From assembly GCF_002008365.1 (NCBI RefSeq), contig NZ_MRDL01000036.1:771235-835234 (forward strand): a stretch of DNA of 64,000 nucleotides. Reading direction: 5' to 3'. Below are positions 43,179 through 51,027 of the stretch, one piece after another (position 1 is the stretch's first letter; each line of letters opens with the position of its first letter). A program made the position numbers and the translations under genes. Source of the DNA: Rhizobium leguminosarum bv. viciae USDA 2370 (GTDB lineage: Bacteria > Pseudomonadota > Alphaproteobacteria > Rhizobiales > Rhizobiaceae). The notes under the pieces were generated by a model. It was not told where the DNA came from. It was given only the letters and a program-made list of their open reading frames with translations, and did not search any database.

Positions 43179-44070
43179 GGCTGCCGTCAGCTTTAAGGTG
43201 GTTACGACACCTTCAGTTTGCGATGATGCCCGCGGGCGGTGAACGTGGCATCACGCCGCCCGCCGATGCATCGAGAGCGACCGGGGCGCTATTCGATGAG
43301 TTCCGCCGTGGGGATAGGGACCGGCGAGGCAGAGCCATAACCGGTTTCAACTCAGCTGTTCTAGGAACTCGTTTTGATCCGCCTTCGTTCCAAATCAGGC
43401 GTGAAGCCTAGAAAACACTGCTCGCAACAGCTGGAATGCTCGAAAGTTCTTTATGCGTTCACGTAAGTATCAGTAAGTCTGCATAAAGAAAAATAGTGAA
43501 ATTATCGAACCGTTGAAAATAAAATTTATAAAATACCTGAATAATTCATCCTTTTTCAATCCATTGTATTCCGGATTCAATAGTATTATAATTCGTTGCG
43601 TCAACAATTCACTTGGCTCTTAACCGAAGGATTGGAATTCAACGCGATCAAGCGCCGAAATATCCGGCCGCGATCCGCTTGAGATGACCAGGCGCACTTT
43701 CGAGAAAATTACGACCAGCGAAATCGCAGAACGCGCCGCAAAAACCGTTCGCCTTAAAGCATGGGCGGCTGACCTCCACTGTGGTCATCCCGCGTTAAAG
43801 CCGGATGATCCTACATCCAGCAAGGTGAGCTCAAGCTTGGGCCGGAAGTTTGGGAAGGGTCTCATGATTCAGTGGGAGTGTCGCTTTTGGGTCGAGCGCA
43901 GCGTCGACGGCATCTGGGCTATGAGCGACAGGAGAACCTGCTTGCCCGCCCGGCCTTCTGATAAATAGGGAATAACGATGATGACTTGGCGTCGTGAAAT
44001 TGTTCGATGAACTGGGCTGATAGAGGCGCATTCATCTTGGAGCAGTTTCAACAGAGGGTTCTGTGTCTGC
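43179..44070. other. Gene-poor, partly AT-rich interval
   Basis: No convincing gene is visible. The stretch from about 43440 to 43640 is markedly AT-rich against its surroundings (runs such as AAAATAAAATTTATAAAATA). A frame at 43684-43968 and one at 43172-43411 lack ribosome sites and family resemblance. The AT-rich part may be a promoter or replication-silent spacer, or a trace of transferred DNA. Confidence 0.5.
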
Positions 44071-44116
44071 AAAAAAAAGAGCATATCCGTACTCAAACAA
44101 AACGGAAATGCTCTTT
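44071..44116 (-). terminator. Rho-independent terminator
   Basis: Read on the minus strand, AAAGAGCATTTCCGT pairs with ACGGATATGCTCTTT, with one mismatch, and is followed by a run of T (8 A residues at 44071-44078 on the plus strand). It lies 60 bases after the glycine-rich protein gene. Confidence 0.9.
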
Positions 44117-44175
44117 CGTAGTTTAGTGCGGAGCCATACTTGTCAGCTCCACACCGCTCGCACCTGAATTCTCGG

Positions 44176-44835
44176 CTATTCGTCTGATGTCACCGGCGCC
44201 GCGTTCTCCAGAGAGGTGCGGATCTGATCGATCTTCCCGTTTGCGTCGCCAACCCCCAAGATGGTTTTGGCTTCGTCCAAAACCGCCGGGCTGACTTCTC
44301 CGGTTTTCGTCGCTGAAGCCAATGCGTCCTCCAGCGCCTGATCCCCCAACAGAGGGTCATCGGCTGCGGGCTCGATTCCATTGTCGAGTTCATATTGGGC
44401 ATAAGCCACGGCATAGGCCGCGATAGCGGTCATGCGTGGATCCGACGTATGCATCAGTGCCTTATAGTTCCGCTTCAAGGAGTTCAGACCCGCAAGCTGC
44501 GCCGACAGGTTTTTTTCTTTCGTGCCGATTTTAGTCCCGTCTGCCTTCGCGGACTTCGACTTGCTTGTCGCCTCGGTGGATTTGCCTTTCACGCCTTGAG
44601 ATTTGGAGTTGCCGTGGTTTGAACTGCCACCCTGGCTGTTGCTGCCATGGTTGCCACTGTTTCCACTGCCGCCGCCGTGACCGCCACCATTGCCTCCACC
44701 ATTGCCTCCACCGTTGCCGCCACCGTTTCCACCGTTCTTCGCCAGTGCGGTCATATCGATTCCGACAATTGTTGCCGGGCTCGCCGCAAGAGCCAGCGAG
44801 AGCGCGGTCAGGGACGCTAAGGTTGCGATCCGCAT
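44176..44835 (-). CDS. Glycine-rich secreted protein
   Basis: This 219-residue protein has a signal peptide (MRIATLASLTALSLALAASP). A low-complexity region at about residues 33-60 is made of GGN(G)-type repeats (GGNGGGNGGGNGGG), followed by a Ser/Asn/Gly-rich part. The helical C-terminal half begins at about residue 105 (KEKNLSAQLAGLNSLKRNYK). The start at 44835 has GGAGGA upstream. Its terminator lies at 44071-44116. The function is unknown; proteins of this kind in rhizobia are exported and possibly bound to the cell surface. Confidence 0.75.
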   Translation of the reverse strand: MRIATLASLTALSLALAASPATIVGIDMTALAKNGGNGGGNGGGNGGGNGGGHGGGSGNSGNHGSNSQGGSSNHGNSKSQGVKGKSTEATSKSKSAKADGTKIGTKEKNLSAQLAGLNSLKRNYKALMHTSDPRMTAIAAYAVAYAQYELDNGIEPAADDPLLGDQALEDALASATKTGEVSPAVLDEAKTILGVGDANGKIDQIRTSLENAAPVTSDE

Positions 44836-45025
44836 TGTTTTCCTCCAAATCAGATCAAGCGCCGCGCAGATACACGGCTTAAGCAGATAGGAGAGGTTAG
44901 ACGGTGATCGCGCATTGCACATCGGACCGAGGTCCGATGCCGCTCCGGCAATGGTCTTAGACGACCTGAAATGCTTAACGATTCCCTCTTCGCGCGAAGC
45001 GGCCATCGGTTGAGCTCATTGCTGC

Positions 45026-47227
45026 TCAGTATTTTCCGGCTGTCTCGTCTGCGGACGCATCGCGGGACGGGTGCAACATAGCGGCGGCGAGCTCCTGTCG
45101 GGCGTAAGCGGCCTCGTGATACCGGCCGACGAGTGCGCTGAAGTCGGCGGCCTTCATCCCTTTAATCCCCAGGGCACCCAGCGTGATGATGCGCTGCCGG
45201 CGGTCGATTTTACTATAGATCGCACGCCAATGTTTTTTTGGCACTGGCGCATCCTGATTGAGCCAGAGGCGCAGGGCAAAACGGCTCGATGCGTAGACCG
45301 CGTAGCCCGCAACATCCGTCCAGGCAACCGGCTTGTCCAGTCTGGAGGCGAGCAATGCATCCGGGGTCAGCACCATGAGCGGTCGTGCCGCGCTCCGATA
45401 CAGAAAGGCCGCGTAGAGAAGGGAGGTGACAGCGCCGAAGGCGGTGATCGCGGCGACCAGTGACTGTGCGAATTCATCGTAGCCGAGGCCCAATTGGCCG
45501 CTGAGAAAGACGACCGTCAGGCCAAATCCGGCGAAAATCATGGCGACGATCACCATCGTCCAGATCATCGGCTTGACGTTGTCGTAGACGACGGTCTCCT
45601 GTGAGGCCCCGGCAACCACCTTTTCAAGCACTTCGCGACGGCGGTCACGCATCATGCGCGCGTCGTCGAGGAAATCCTTGCTCAACTGACGGCATAGTCC
45701 GGCCCAATCCGAAAACAGATCGTCCGCAAAAGAGCGAGCTCCCGGCTCCGGCTGACGCATCGCTCGTCTCAGGAGGTCATCGCCAATTTCCACACCGAGG
45801 GCCGATATCCGCTGGATCGTCGGCGGATGGCTGTCGGTCGGATGCGGTTGCCGATCTCCCAAAAGGGGCATCGGATCGCTCCATCCATTGGTGGTGACCA
45901 GTTCCGTTGTCTGCGCGACGAGGTCAGGCCAGGCATCATCGGAACCGGTATCATCCGGTCCGGCATATGCGCGCTGAAGAACATAGGCGACGGCGGGAGC
46001 GATAATCCCCGTGCGGATGAGAGCCGAGGCGGCGTCTGCCGGCGTCGCCAGCAGACTGCCGCTACGGTCAGCATCGAATTCTCGCAGCCGGCTCCAGTGT
46101 GCGACGGCATGATCGAACCGCTGCATGGCGTGAAAGCCGAGCTTCACCGCCGGATACAGGACGAAGCGACCACCGTCGGCGCGTCCAAGAGCTGCAAGAG
46201 CACGCCAGAGGCCTGCATAAATCGGCGTGAATTGCTGGCTATAGGTGGTGTCTTCGCCAGAAAAATGGGCGAGCTCATGGCCGATGATTGCCGCGATTTC
46301 GGCCTGGTCGAGAAGATCAAGATAGGCCGCAGGCAGATAGAGCGACCGTCCGGTCACCAGTCTGTCCTCAGGCCAGAGACGCAGCTGGCTCTCCGTTACG
46401 AAAAAGCCCTGGCCGAGGCCAACGATGATCGTGTCGGGCAACAAAGCGTGTTGCCGCCCGGCCAGGCTGCGGACGAAACGCCAAAGTTCCGGAGCCTCCG
46501 TTTCTTCGATGACGCGTCCCGCCGCGACAAGCGGTTCGGGTGTGAACAGGGCAAAGACATCTTTCAAGCCACGCAGCGCCATGAAGGCGCTGTAGGCTGC
46601 GATGACGGCGAGGACGACGGCGACCGCGAAAAGCTTGGCACTGCCCGTGGTAAAATCTGCCCATAGGCCCATGCTGACTGCTTCGAACAGGGTCGCCGAA
46701 ATGACGCCGATAGAAAACCCGATCACAACGGTCGCAAGAATGAACGGAAGGAGCGACCGCAGACGTTGAAAGCTCGCGATCAGTTGGCGTTGGGAAGCGC
46801 GCGCGCGGATCCCGGAAATACCGGCCGCCATCAGTCCCAGCGCACCGCCGAAAAACGCAAGTACGGCTCCGCCGATCGTTCCCCAAACCAGTGGCCGGCG
46901 GATCTGCGAGATTTCCAGCTCCTCGTCGGCCTGAGAAAGGGCTGCCTCGATTTGCGAAACGGCGACCAGGGCGGCAAGGGAGGTGGGCTCGCCCGCTCCC
47001 TGGAAGGTCAGAATGGCTGTTGGATCGGATGCCGCGATGTTTTTCACCTGAGCCAGGGTCGTCGAGAGTTCGGCCGAAGAACGGCGCGCATGTTCAAGCG
47101 TTTCGGCTGCACGCTGTGTCTGCCAAATCCCCAAAGAGACCAGTGCGATCGGCAGGAGCAGCACCCATGCCGCCAAGCCGAGGCTTGCAGTTTTGCGGGC
47201 TCCTTGTCGGCGGCTGGTTTGGTCCAT
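45026..47227 (-). CDS. Membrane-bound M48 family metallopeptidase
   Basis: This 733-residue protein has several membrane segments: near residue 20-40, 120-145, 175-200, 215-235 and two more around 560-620. The zinc motif is HELAH (His317, Glu318, His321) in AAIIGHELAHFSGED, with a third ligand glutamate likely in LREFDADRSG. This resembles the HtpX/Oma1-like M48 branch but is much longer. The start at 47227 follows GGGGGGAA. It could act in membrane-protein quality control. Its neighbours give no clue to substrate. Confidence 0.88.
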   Translation of the reverse strand: MDQTSRRQGARKTASLGLAAWVLLLPIALVSLGIWQTQRAAETLEHARRSSAELSTTLAQVKNIAASDPTAILTFQGAGEPTSLAALVAVSQIEAALSQADEELEISQIRRPLVWGTIGGAVLAFFGGALGLMAAGISGIRARASQRQLIASFQRLRSLLPFILATVVIGFSIGVISATLFEAVSMGLWADFTTGSAKLFAVAVVLAVIAAYSAFMALRGLKDVFALFTPEPLVAAGRVIEETEAPELWRFVRSLAGRQHALLPDTIIVGLGQGFFVTESQLRLWPEDRLVTGRSLYLPAAYLDLLDQAEIAAIIGHELAHFSGEDTTYSQQFTPIYAGLWRALAALGRADGGRFVLYPAVKLGFHAMQRFDHAVAHWSRLREFDADRSGSLLATPADAASALIRTGIIAPAVAYVLQRAYAGPDDTGSDDAWPDLVAQTTELVTTNGWSDPMPLLGDRQPHPTDSHPPTIQRISALGVEIGDDLLRRAMRQPEPGARSFADDLFSDWAGLCRQLSKDFLDDARMMRDRRREVLEKVVAGASQETVVYDNVKPMIWTMVIVAMIFAGFGLTVVFLSGQLGLGYDEFAQSLVAAITAFGAVTSLLYAAFLYRSAARPLMVLTPDALLASRLDKPVAWTDVAGYAVYASSRFALRLWLNQDAPVPKKHWRAIYSKIDRRQRIITLGALGIKGMKAADFSALVGRYHEAAYARQELAAAMLHPSRDASADETAGKY

Positions 47228-47382
47228 GCTTGTTCCCCCCAATTTTTCCTCCCCCATTTGCGAGGTCAAAAAAACTTGGCCGGCGCCCGTTATCGAAAGG
47301 ATGTCGACTTCATACAAGATGCCTCGCTGAGTTTCACGAGAGTGTCAAACGGCAGTCGCAATATTCCACCGTCAGCACGCAA

Positions 47383-48312
47383 TCATCGCGGCGTCAGATG
47401 GATGCCTGCGAGCGTACAGCGGACCGATCCACCGGCGCGCTCGATGGTCGGGATATCAAGCGCGACCAGTTCGGCGCTCTCTTCGATCGTGTTGCGTTGA
47501 TCCCGGCTCAGGGATGCAAACGCCGTGGTCGAGAGCGCAAGGATACGCCCCGCATTTCCCTGGAGTTCGAGAGCGTTGCCGGCGAAGGAAGCGATCTGAT
47601 CGTTGGTGAGTGCGATGACGCCGCGGCCGGAGCGCTCCAGTCTTAGAACGACCTCCCGGCGTCTTGCTGCATCGGTCATCATCTCCAGTCCGATCATGGC
47701 GAAGTCGGTGGCGATGCACATCAGGACATTGGTATGATAAACGGCGACGCCGTTTCCATCCCGCGCGTCGAATACCATCGGCTCGAAGTTGAAGTGGGTC
47801 GAGAAGCGTTCCAGCGCGATCGGATCGGTGCGGTCGGAGCGGACGGCATAGGCCACCCGATCGATGTGATCGAGAACCATGGCGCCGGTGCCCTCGAGAA
47901 ACAGTCCGTCCGGCTCGAGGCCGGAATAGTCGATCACCTCCTGCACCCGATACTGGCTCTTCAGCATTTCGATGACGTCGCTGCGCCGCTCGCGCTGGCG
48001 ATTGACGGCCTTCATCGGATAGATCGCCACATGACCGCCGGCATGGGTGGAAAACCAGTTGTTGGGAAAGACCGAATCCGGTGTCTCGGTACCGGTGTCG
48101 TCGAAAAGATGCACGTTCACGCCATGGCTTCTGAGCACATCGGCCGCCCGGGTGATTTCGTCATAGGCCGCCAGTGAAAGGTCTTCCGTCGTATCCGGGC
48201 TGGACTGGAACAGGTTGTCGATGGCGGTCTCGGTATTCACGGTGAAGTGGTGCGGCCGGACCATGACGACTGCAGAGGGCGCCTGGACGGAATATGTGAC
48301 GTGTCTTGGCAT
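47383..48312 (-). CDS. ctlX: Citrulline-utilising hydrolase / arginine deiminase-fold protein
   Basis: This 309-residue protein has the pentein (guanidino-group-modifying) fold: the substrate region DSVFPNNWFSTH near residue 80, the acidic and His residues in FLEGTGAMVLDHIDRVAYA and VAVYHTNVLMC, and the catalytic cysteine in GGSVRCTLAGIHL at the C-terminus. It matches the CtlX group, described to hydrolyse citrulline to ornithine. It starts at 48312 behind AGGAG, 10 bases after the ornithine cyclodeaminase gene. The pair would convert citrulline to proline. A dimethylarginine hydrolase role is an alternative. Confidence 0.85.
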   Translation of the reverse strand: MPRHVTYSVQAPSAVVMVRPHHFTVNTETAIDNLFQSSPDTTEDLSLAAYDEITRAADVLRSHGVNVHLFDDTGTETPDSVFPNNWFSTHAGGHVAIYPMKAVNRQRERRSDVIEMLKSQYRVQEVIDYSGLEPDGLFLEGTGAMVLDHIDRVAYAVRSDRTDPIALERFSTHFNFEPMVFDARDGNGVAVYHTNVLMCIATDFAMIGLEMMTDAARRREVVLRLERSGRGVIALTNDQIASFAGNALELQGNAGRILALSTTAFASLSRDQRNTIEESAELVALDIPTIERAGGSVRCTLAGIHLTPR

Positions 48313-48322
48313 CGTCGCGCTC

Positions 48323-49378
48323 CTATGCCTGCTTTGCTCGCTGCAACATGCCGAACAGGTCGCGCGGATCGTCCGGATCGGCGATGATATCGAGGTCCTG
48401 GTAAAGCCTGGTCCCCCTGAGCCTGTCACGGACATAACGAAGAGCGGAAAAATCCTCGATCGCGAAACCGACGCTGTCGAATAGGGTGATTTGACGGGCA
48501 TCGCGAAGACCGGTCGCCTGTCCCGTCACAACCTGCCAGAATTCGGTGACGGGATAGTCGGCATCCATCTGCTGGATCTCGCCCTCGATGCGGGTCTGTG
48601 GCGGATATTCGACAAAGGTGTCGGCGCGCAACAGGATGTCGCGGTGCAGCTCGGTCTTGCCCGGGCAGTCGCCGCCGATGGCATTGATGTGGACGCCGGA
48701 GCCAACCATGTTGTCGGTCAGGATCGTCGCGTACTGCTTGTCGGCGGTGCAGGTCGTAATGATATCGGCATTTTCGATAGCCGATTGGGACGAGTTGCAG
48801 GCGGTCACCGTCAGCACCGTGCCTGCAAGGTTGCGGACCATCTTTTCCGTCGCCAGCGGATCGATGTCGTAGAGCCTGATGTGATCGATGCCGCAAACGG
48901 CTTTCATGGCAAGCGCCTGGAATTCCGCCTGGGCGCCATTGCCGATCATGGCCATCGTGCGGGCACCCTTGGGTGCGAGGTGCCGTGCGGCCATGGCTGA
49001 AGTTGCGGCGGTTCTCAGTGCTGTCAGCAGAGTCATTTCGGTGAGCAGCACCGGATAGCCGGTCGAGACTTCTGCCAGAAGGCCGAAAGCCGTCACGGTC
49101 TGCAGGCCTTGCGCCATGTTCTTCGGGTGGCCGTTTACATATTTGAAACTGTAGATTTCGCCGTCCGAGGTTGGCATCAGTTCGATCACACCTTCGCCGG
49201 AGTGAGAGGCAACGCGCGGGGTTTTGTCGAACGATCCCCAGCGGCGGAAATCCGCCTCGATGACGTCGGTAAGTTCGGTCAAAACGGTTTCGATGCCGAT
49301 GTGGTGGACAAGACGCATCATGTTCTCGACGCTGACGAAGGGTACGAGAGCTTTTTCCGATGGAAGGGGCGACGACAT
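48323..49378 (-). CDS. ocd: Ornithine cyclodeaminase
   Basis: This 351-residue protein belongs to the OCD/mu-crystallin family: KYVNGHPKN, the arginine of TLLTALRTAATSAMAARHLA, the NAD-binding segment MAMIGNGAQAEFQALAM and the C-terminal IGGDCPGKTELH. It deaminates ornithine to proline using bound NAD. The start at 49378 has AGGAGG upstream. It is the first gene of an operon with ctlX and is divergent from an Lrp-type regulator, which probably controls both. Confidence 0.93.
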   Translation of the reverse strand: MSSPLPSEKALVPFVSVENMMRLVHHIGIETVLTELTDVIEADFRRWGSFDKTPRVASHSGEGVIELMPTSDGEIYSFKYVNGHPKNMAQGLQTVTAFGLLAEVSTGYPVLLTEMTLLTALRTAATSAMAARHLAPKGARTMAMIGNGAQAEFQALAMKAVCGIDHIRLYDIDPLATEKMVRNLAGTVLTVTACNSSQSAIENADIITTCTADKQYATILTDNMVGSGVHINAIGGDCPGKTELHRDILLRADTFVEYPPQTRIEGEIQQMDADYPVTEFWQVVTGQATGLRDARQITLFDSVGFAIEDFSALRYVRDRLRGTRLYQDLDIIADPDDPRDLFGMLQRAKQA

Positions 49379-49517
49379 GCTGAGTTCCTCCTGCATATGC
49401 TCGAGGAGAAAGACTAACTGTCCTGCATGTTGGCCGAAAGTTCAAATCTGTGCTAATTCTGGCAGTAAATTGTGCAATTCGTTCAGTTCATTTGCGCGAA
49501 TTTAGCAAGGAGGCAAT

Positions 49518-49955
49518 ATGACCATCGCGAAATACGCACCCGACGATCTGGATCGCCGGATTATCGCTCACCTCCGCGCCGATGGGCGCGCTTCCTTGAG
49601 CAAGCTTTCCGATGCACTCGGTGTCGCGCGCGGCACAGTTCAGAACCGGCTGGACCGCCTGATGGAGACGGGTACGCTGCTCGGCTTCACCGTTCGGGTG
49701 CGGGAGGACTACGACGTCAACGCCGTGCGTGCCGTGATGATGGTCGAGGTTGTCGGCAAATCGACGACCCAGGTCATACGAAAGCTCCGTGGCCTGACGG
49801 AGATTTCAGCGCTGCACACGACCAACGGCAACTGGGACCTTGTCGCCGATATCCGGGCCGCAAGCCTTGCCGACTTCGACCGGGTTCTACGCGAGGTGCG
49901 CATGATCGACGGTGTCGCAAACAGCGAGACCAGTCTCCTCCTCAGCAGCGTCTGA
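49518..49955 (+). CDS. Lrp/AsnC family transcriptional regulator
   Basis: This 145-residue protein has the AsnC N-terminal helix-turn-helix (LDRRIIAHLRADGRASLSKL, GVARGTVQNRLDRLMETGTL) and a C-terminal RAM ligand domain of normal length. The start at 49518 follows AAGGAGG. It is divergent from the ocd-ctlX operon. The 139-base gap holds the small palindrome AATTG-TG-CAATT at 49468-49479. It probably activates that operon in response to an amino acid such as ornithine or arginine. Confidence 0.92.
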   Translation: MTIAKYAPDDLDRRIIAHLRADGRASLSKLSDALGVARGTVQNRLDRLMETGTLLGFTVRVREDYDVNAVRAVMMVEVVGKSTTQVIRKLRGLTEISALHTTNGNWDLVADIRAASLADFDRVLREVRMIDGVANSETSLLLSSV

Positions 49956-50117
49956 GGGCTGCCAAGCGTGGGTCGACGCGGAGCGCCATCACCACGGGCT
50001 GGTGCTGCGGGGGCTGGCGAAGAGCCAAGGATACTGCTCGAATTCGGCAGCTGTTGGCGTTGGCTTCGATTTATGACGGCGCGTCGAGGTGTGAATTGGC
50101 TCTCCTCCGAAAGAGAA

Positions 50118-50456
50118 TCACGCCAAGCGCAAATCGAGAAGCGGGTGTAACTTCTTGAGATTCGGGAGGGACTTCGCCTGCCAAGGATATTGGTTGGTGC
50201 CTTTGACAACGAGCAGGAGGTCGCCCATCTTTCTGGCTTCAATAGTCAGCTTAGCCAAGAGATTTATGCCAGAGGAATTGAGGAATTCGAGACCCGTCAG
50301 GTTGAACGTCACCTGTTTGTGCCCCTCGTGGAGCAGGCCGAATACCAATGAGTAAATCGGCGCATAGGCGTCCGGTCCGGCCAGCCTGAATACGCCATCG
50401 AAATACACTTCGTTTTTCTCAGCCCATACGCGGAAGTTTTCGTCGCTGATTTCCAT
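50118..50456 (-). CDS. STAS-type anti-sigma factor antagonist (slr1659-like)
   Basis: This 112-residue protein is a single STAS-like domain. The switch loop LEFLNSSGINLLAK contains S61/S62, the position of the phospho-serine in SpoIIAA-type antagonists. The N-terminal DENFRVWAEKNEVYFDGVFR fits the slr1659 group. It is the last gene of the 50-57 kb signalling operon, 7 bases after the GHKL-kinase gene. It would bind that kinase-like protein when unphosphorylated and be released when phosphorylated; the SpoIIE protein would reverse this. Confidence 0.82.
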   Translation of the reverse strand: MEISDENFRVWAEKNEVYFDGVFRLAGPDAYAPIYSLVFGLLHEGHKQVTFNLTGLEFLNSSGINLLAKLTIEARKMGDLLLVVKGTNQYPWQAKSLPNLKKLHPLLDLRLA

Positions 50457-50463
50457 TCTTCGC

Positions 50464-51024
50464 TCACAGATTGGAGGAGGGTGGCATCGCCACAGCCGCA
50501 GTCGTCGTCAGTATGATATGCCGGTCATTATTCCCTTCGAATGCCCATGCCATTTTTGCGTCATAGTCGCTCAAAAGCGTGAGCAACCCCAAGCCCGAAC
50601 CGCTTGCTGCCGATATGGCATTGGTTTCGATTTGCTCAAGAAGAAGTTCCCCAGGGTCCTTCGATTGAAGGCGATGCAGCAGTAGTTGAAACCGAGATGA
50701 TGTCACGCCATCGATCGTGTTCTTGACCCTTATTAAAAAGGTTCCGTCGAATATGCCGGCTTCAATGAGGATCTCCCCAGGCTGTCGAAACTTAACGGCA
50801 TTTTCGATCAACTCATTGCTCAGATATCCGATGTCATGATGCGCCTGCACGTAGTCTTTCCTTGACCGTGAATAGGGCAGAGCCATGACTTCCGCTATGA
50901 AGTCCGAGGTCATTCCTGAGTGCTTCCATCCAAGCTGAAGCGGTCCATCGCTTAACGTAAGGCGAGTGCATGAATCCAGGCTTATGCCCACCAGAGATTC
51001 GATACCATATACCGTTGGCGTCAT
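50464..51024 (-). CDS. GHKL-ATPase anti-sigma/kinase-like regulator (slr1658-like)
   Basis: This 186-residue protein carries a GHKL ATPase core: the N box NELIENAVKF near residue 75 and a G-rich lid GSGLGLLTLL near residue 145. No histidine kinase dimerisation domain is present, so it is of the SpoIIAB/RsbW type that phosphorylates a STAS partner. ATG 51024 lies 3 bases after the phosphatase gene behind AGGTGAG. The next gene, a STAS protein, is its expected partner. Confidence 0.8.
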   Translation of the reverse strand: MTPTVYGIESLVGISLDSCTRLTLSDGPLQLGWKHSGMTSDFIAEVMALPYSRSRKDYVQAHHDIGYLSNELIENAVKFRQPGEILIEAGIFDGTFLIRVKNTIDGVTSSRFQLLLHRLQSKDPGELLLEQIETNAISAASGSGLGLLTLLSDYDAKMAWAFEGNNDRHIILTTTAAVAMPPSSNL

Positions 51025-51027
51025 ATC

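Noticed and set aside
43172..43411. Plus-strand 79-codon frame
   Set aside because: No ribosome site or family resemblance; lies in gene-poor DNA.
43684..43968. Plus-strand 94-codon frame after the AT-rich patch
   Set aside because: No ribosome site before the ATG and mixed, unconvincing composition; kept only as part of the gene-poor interval.
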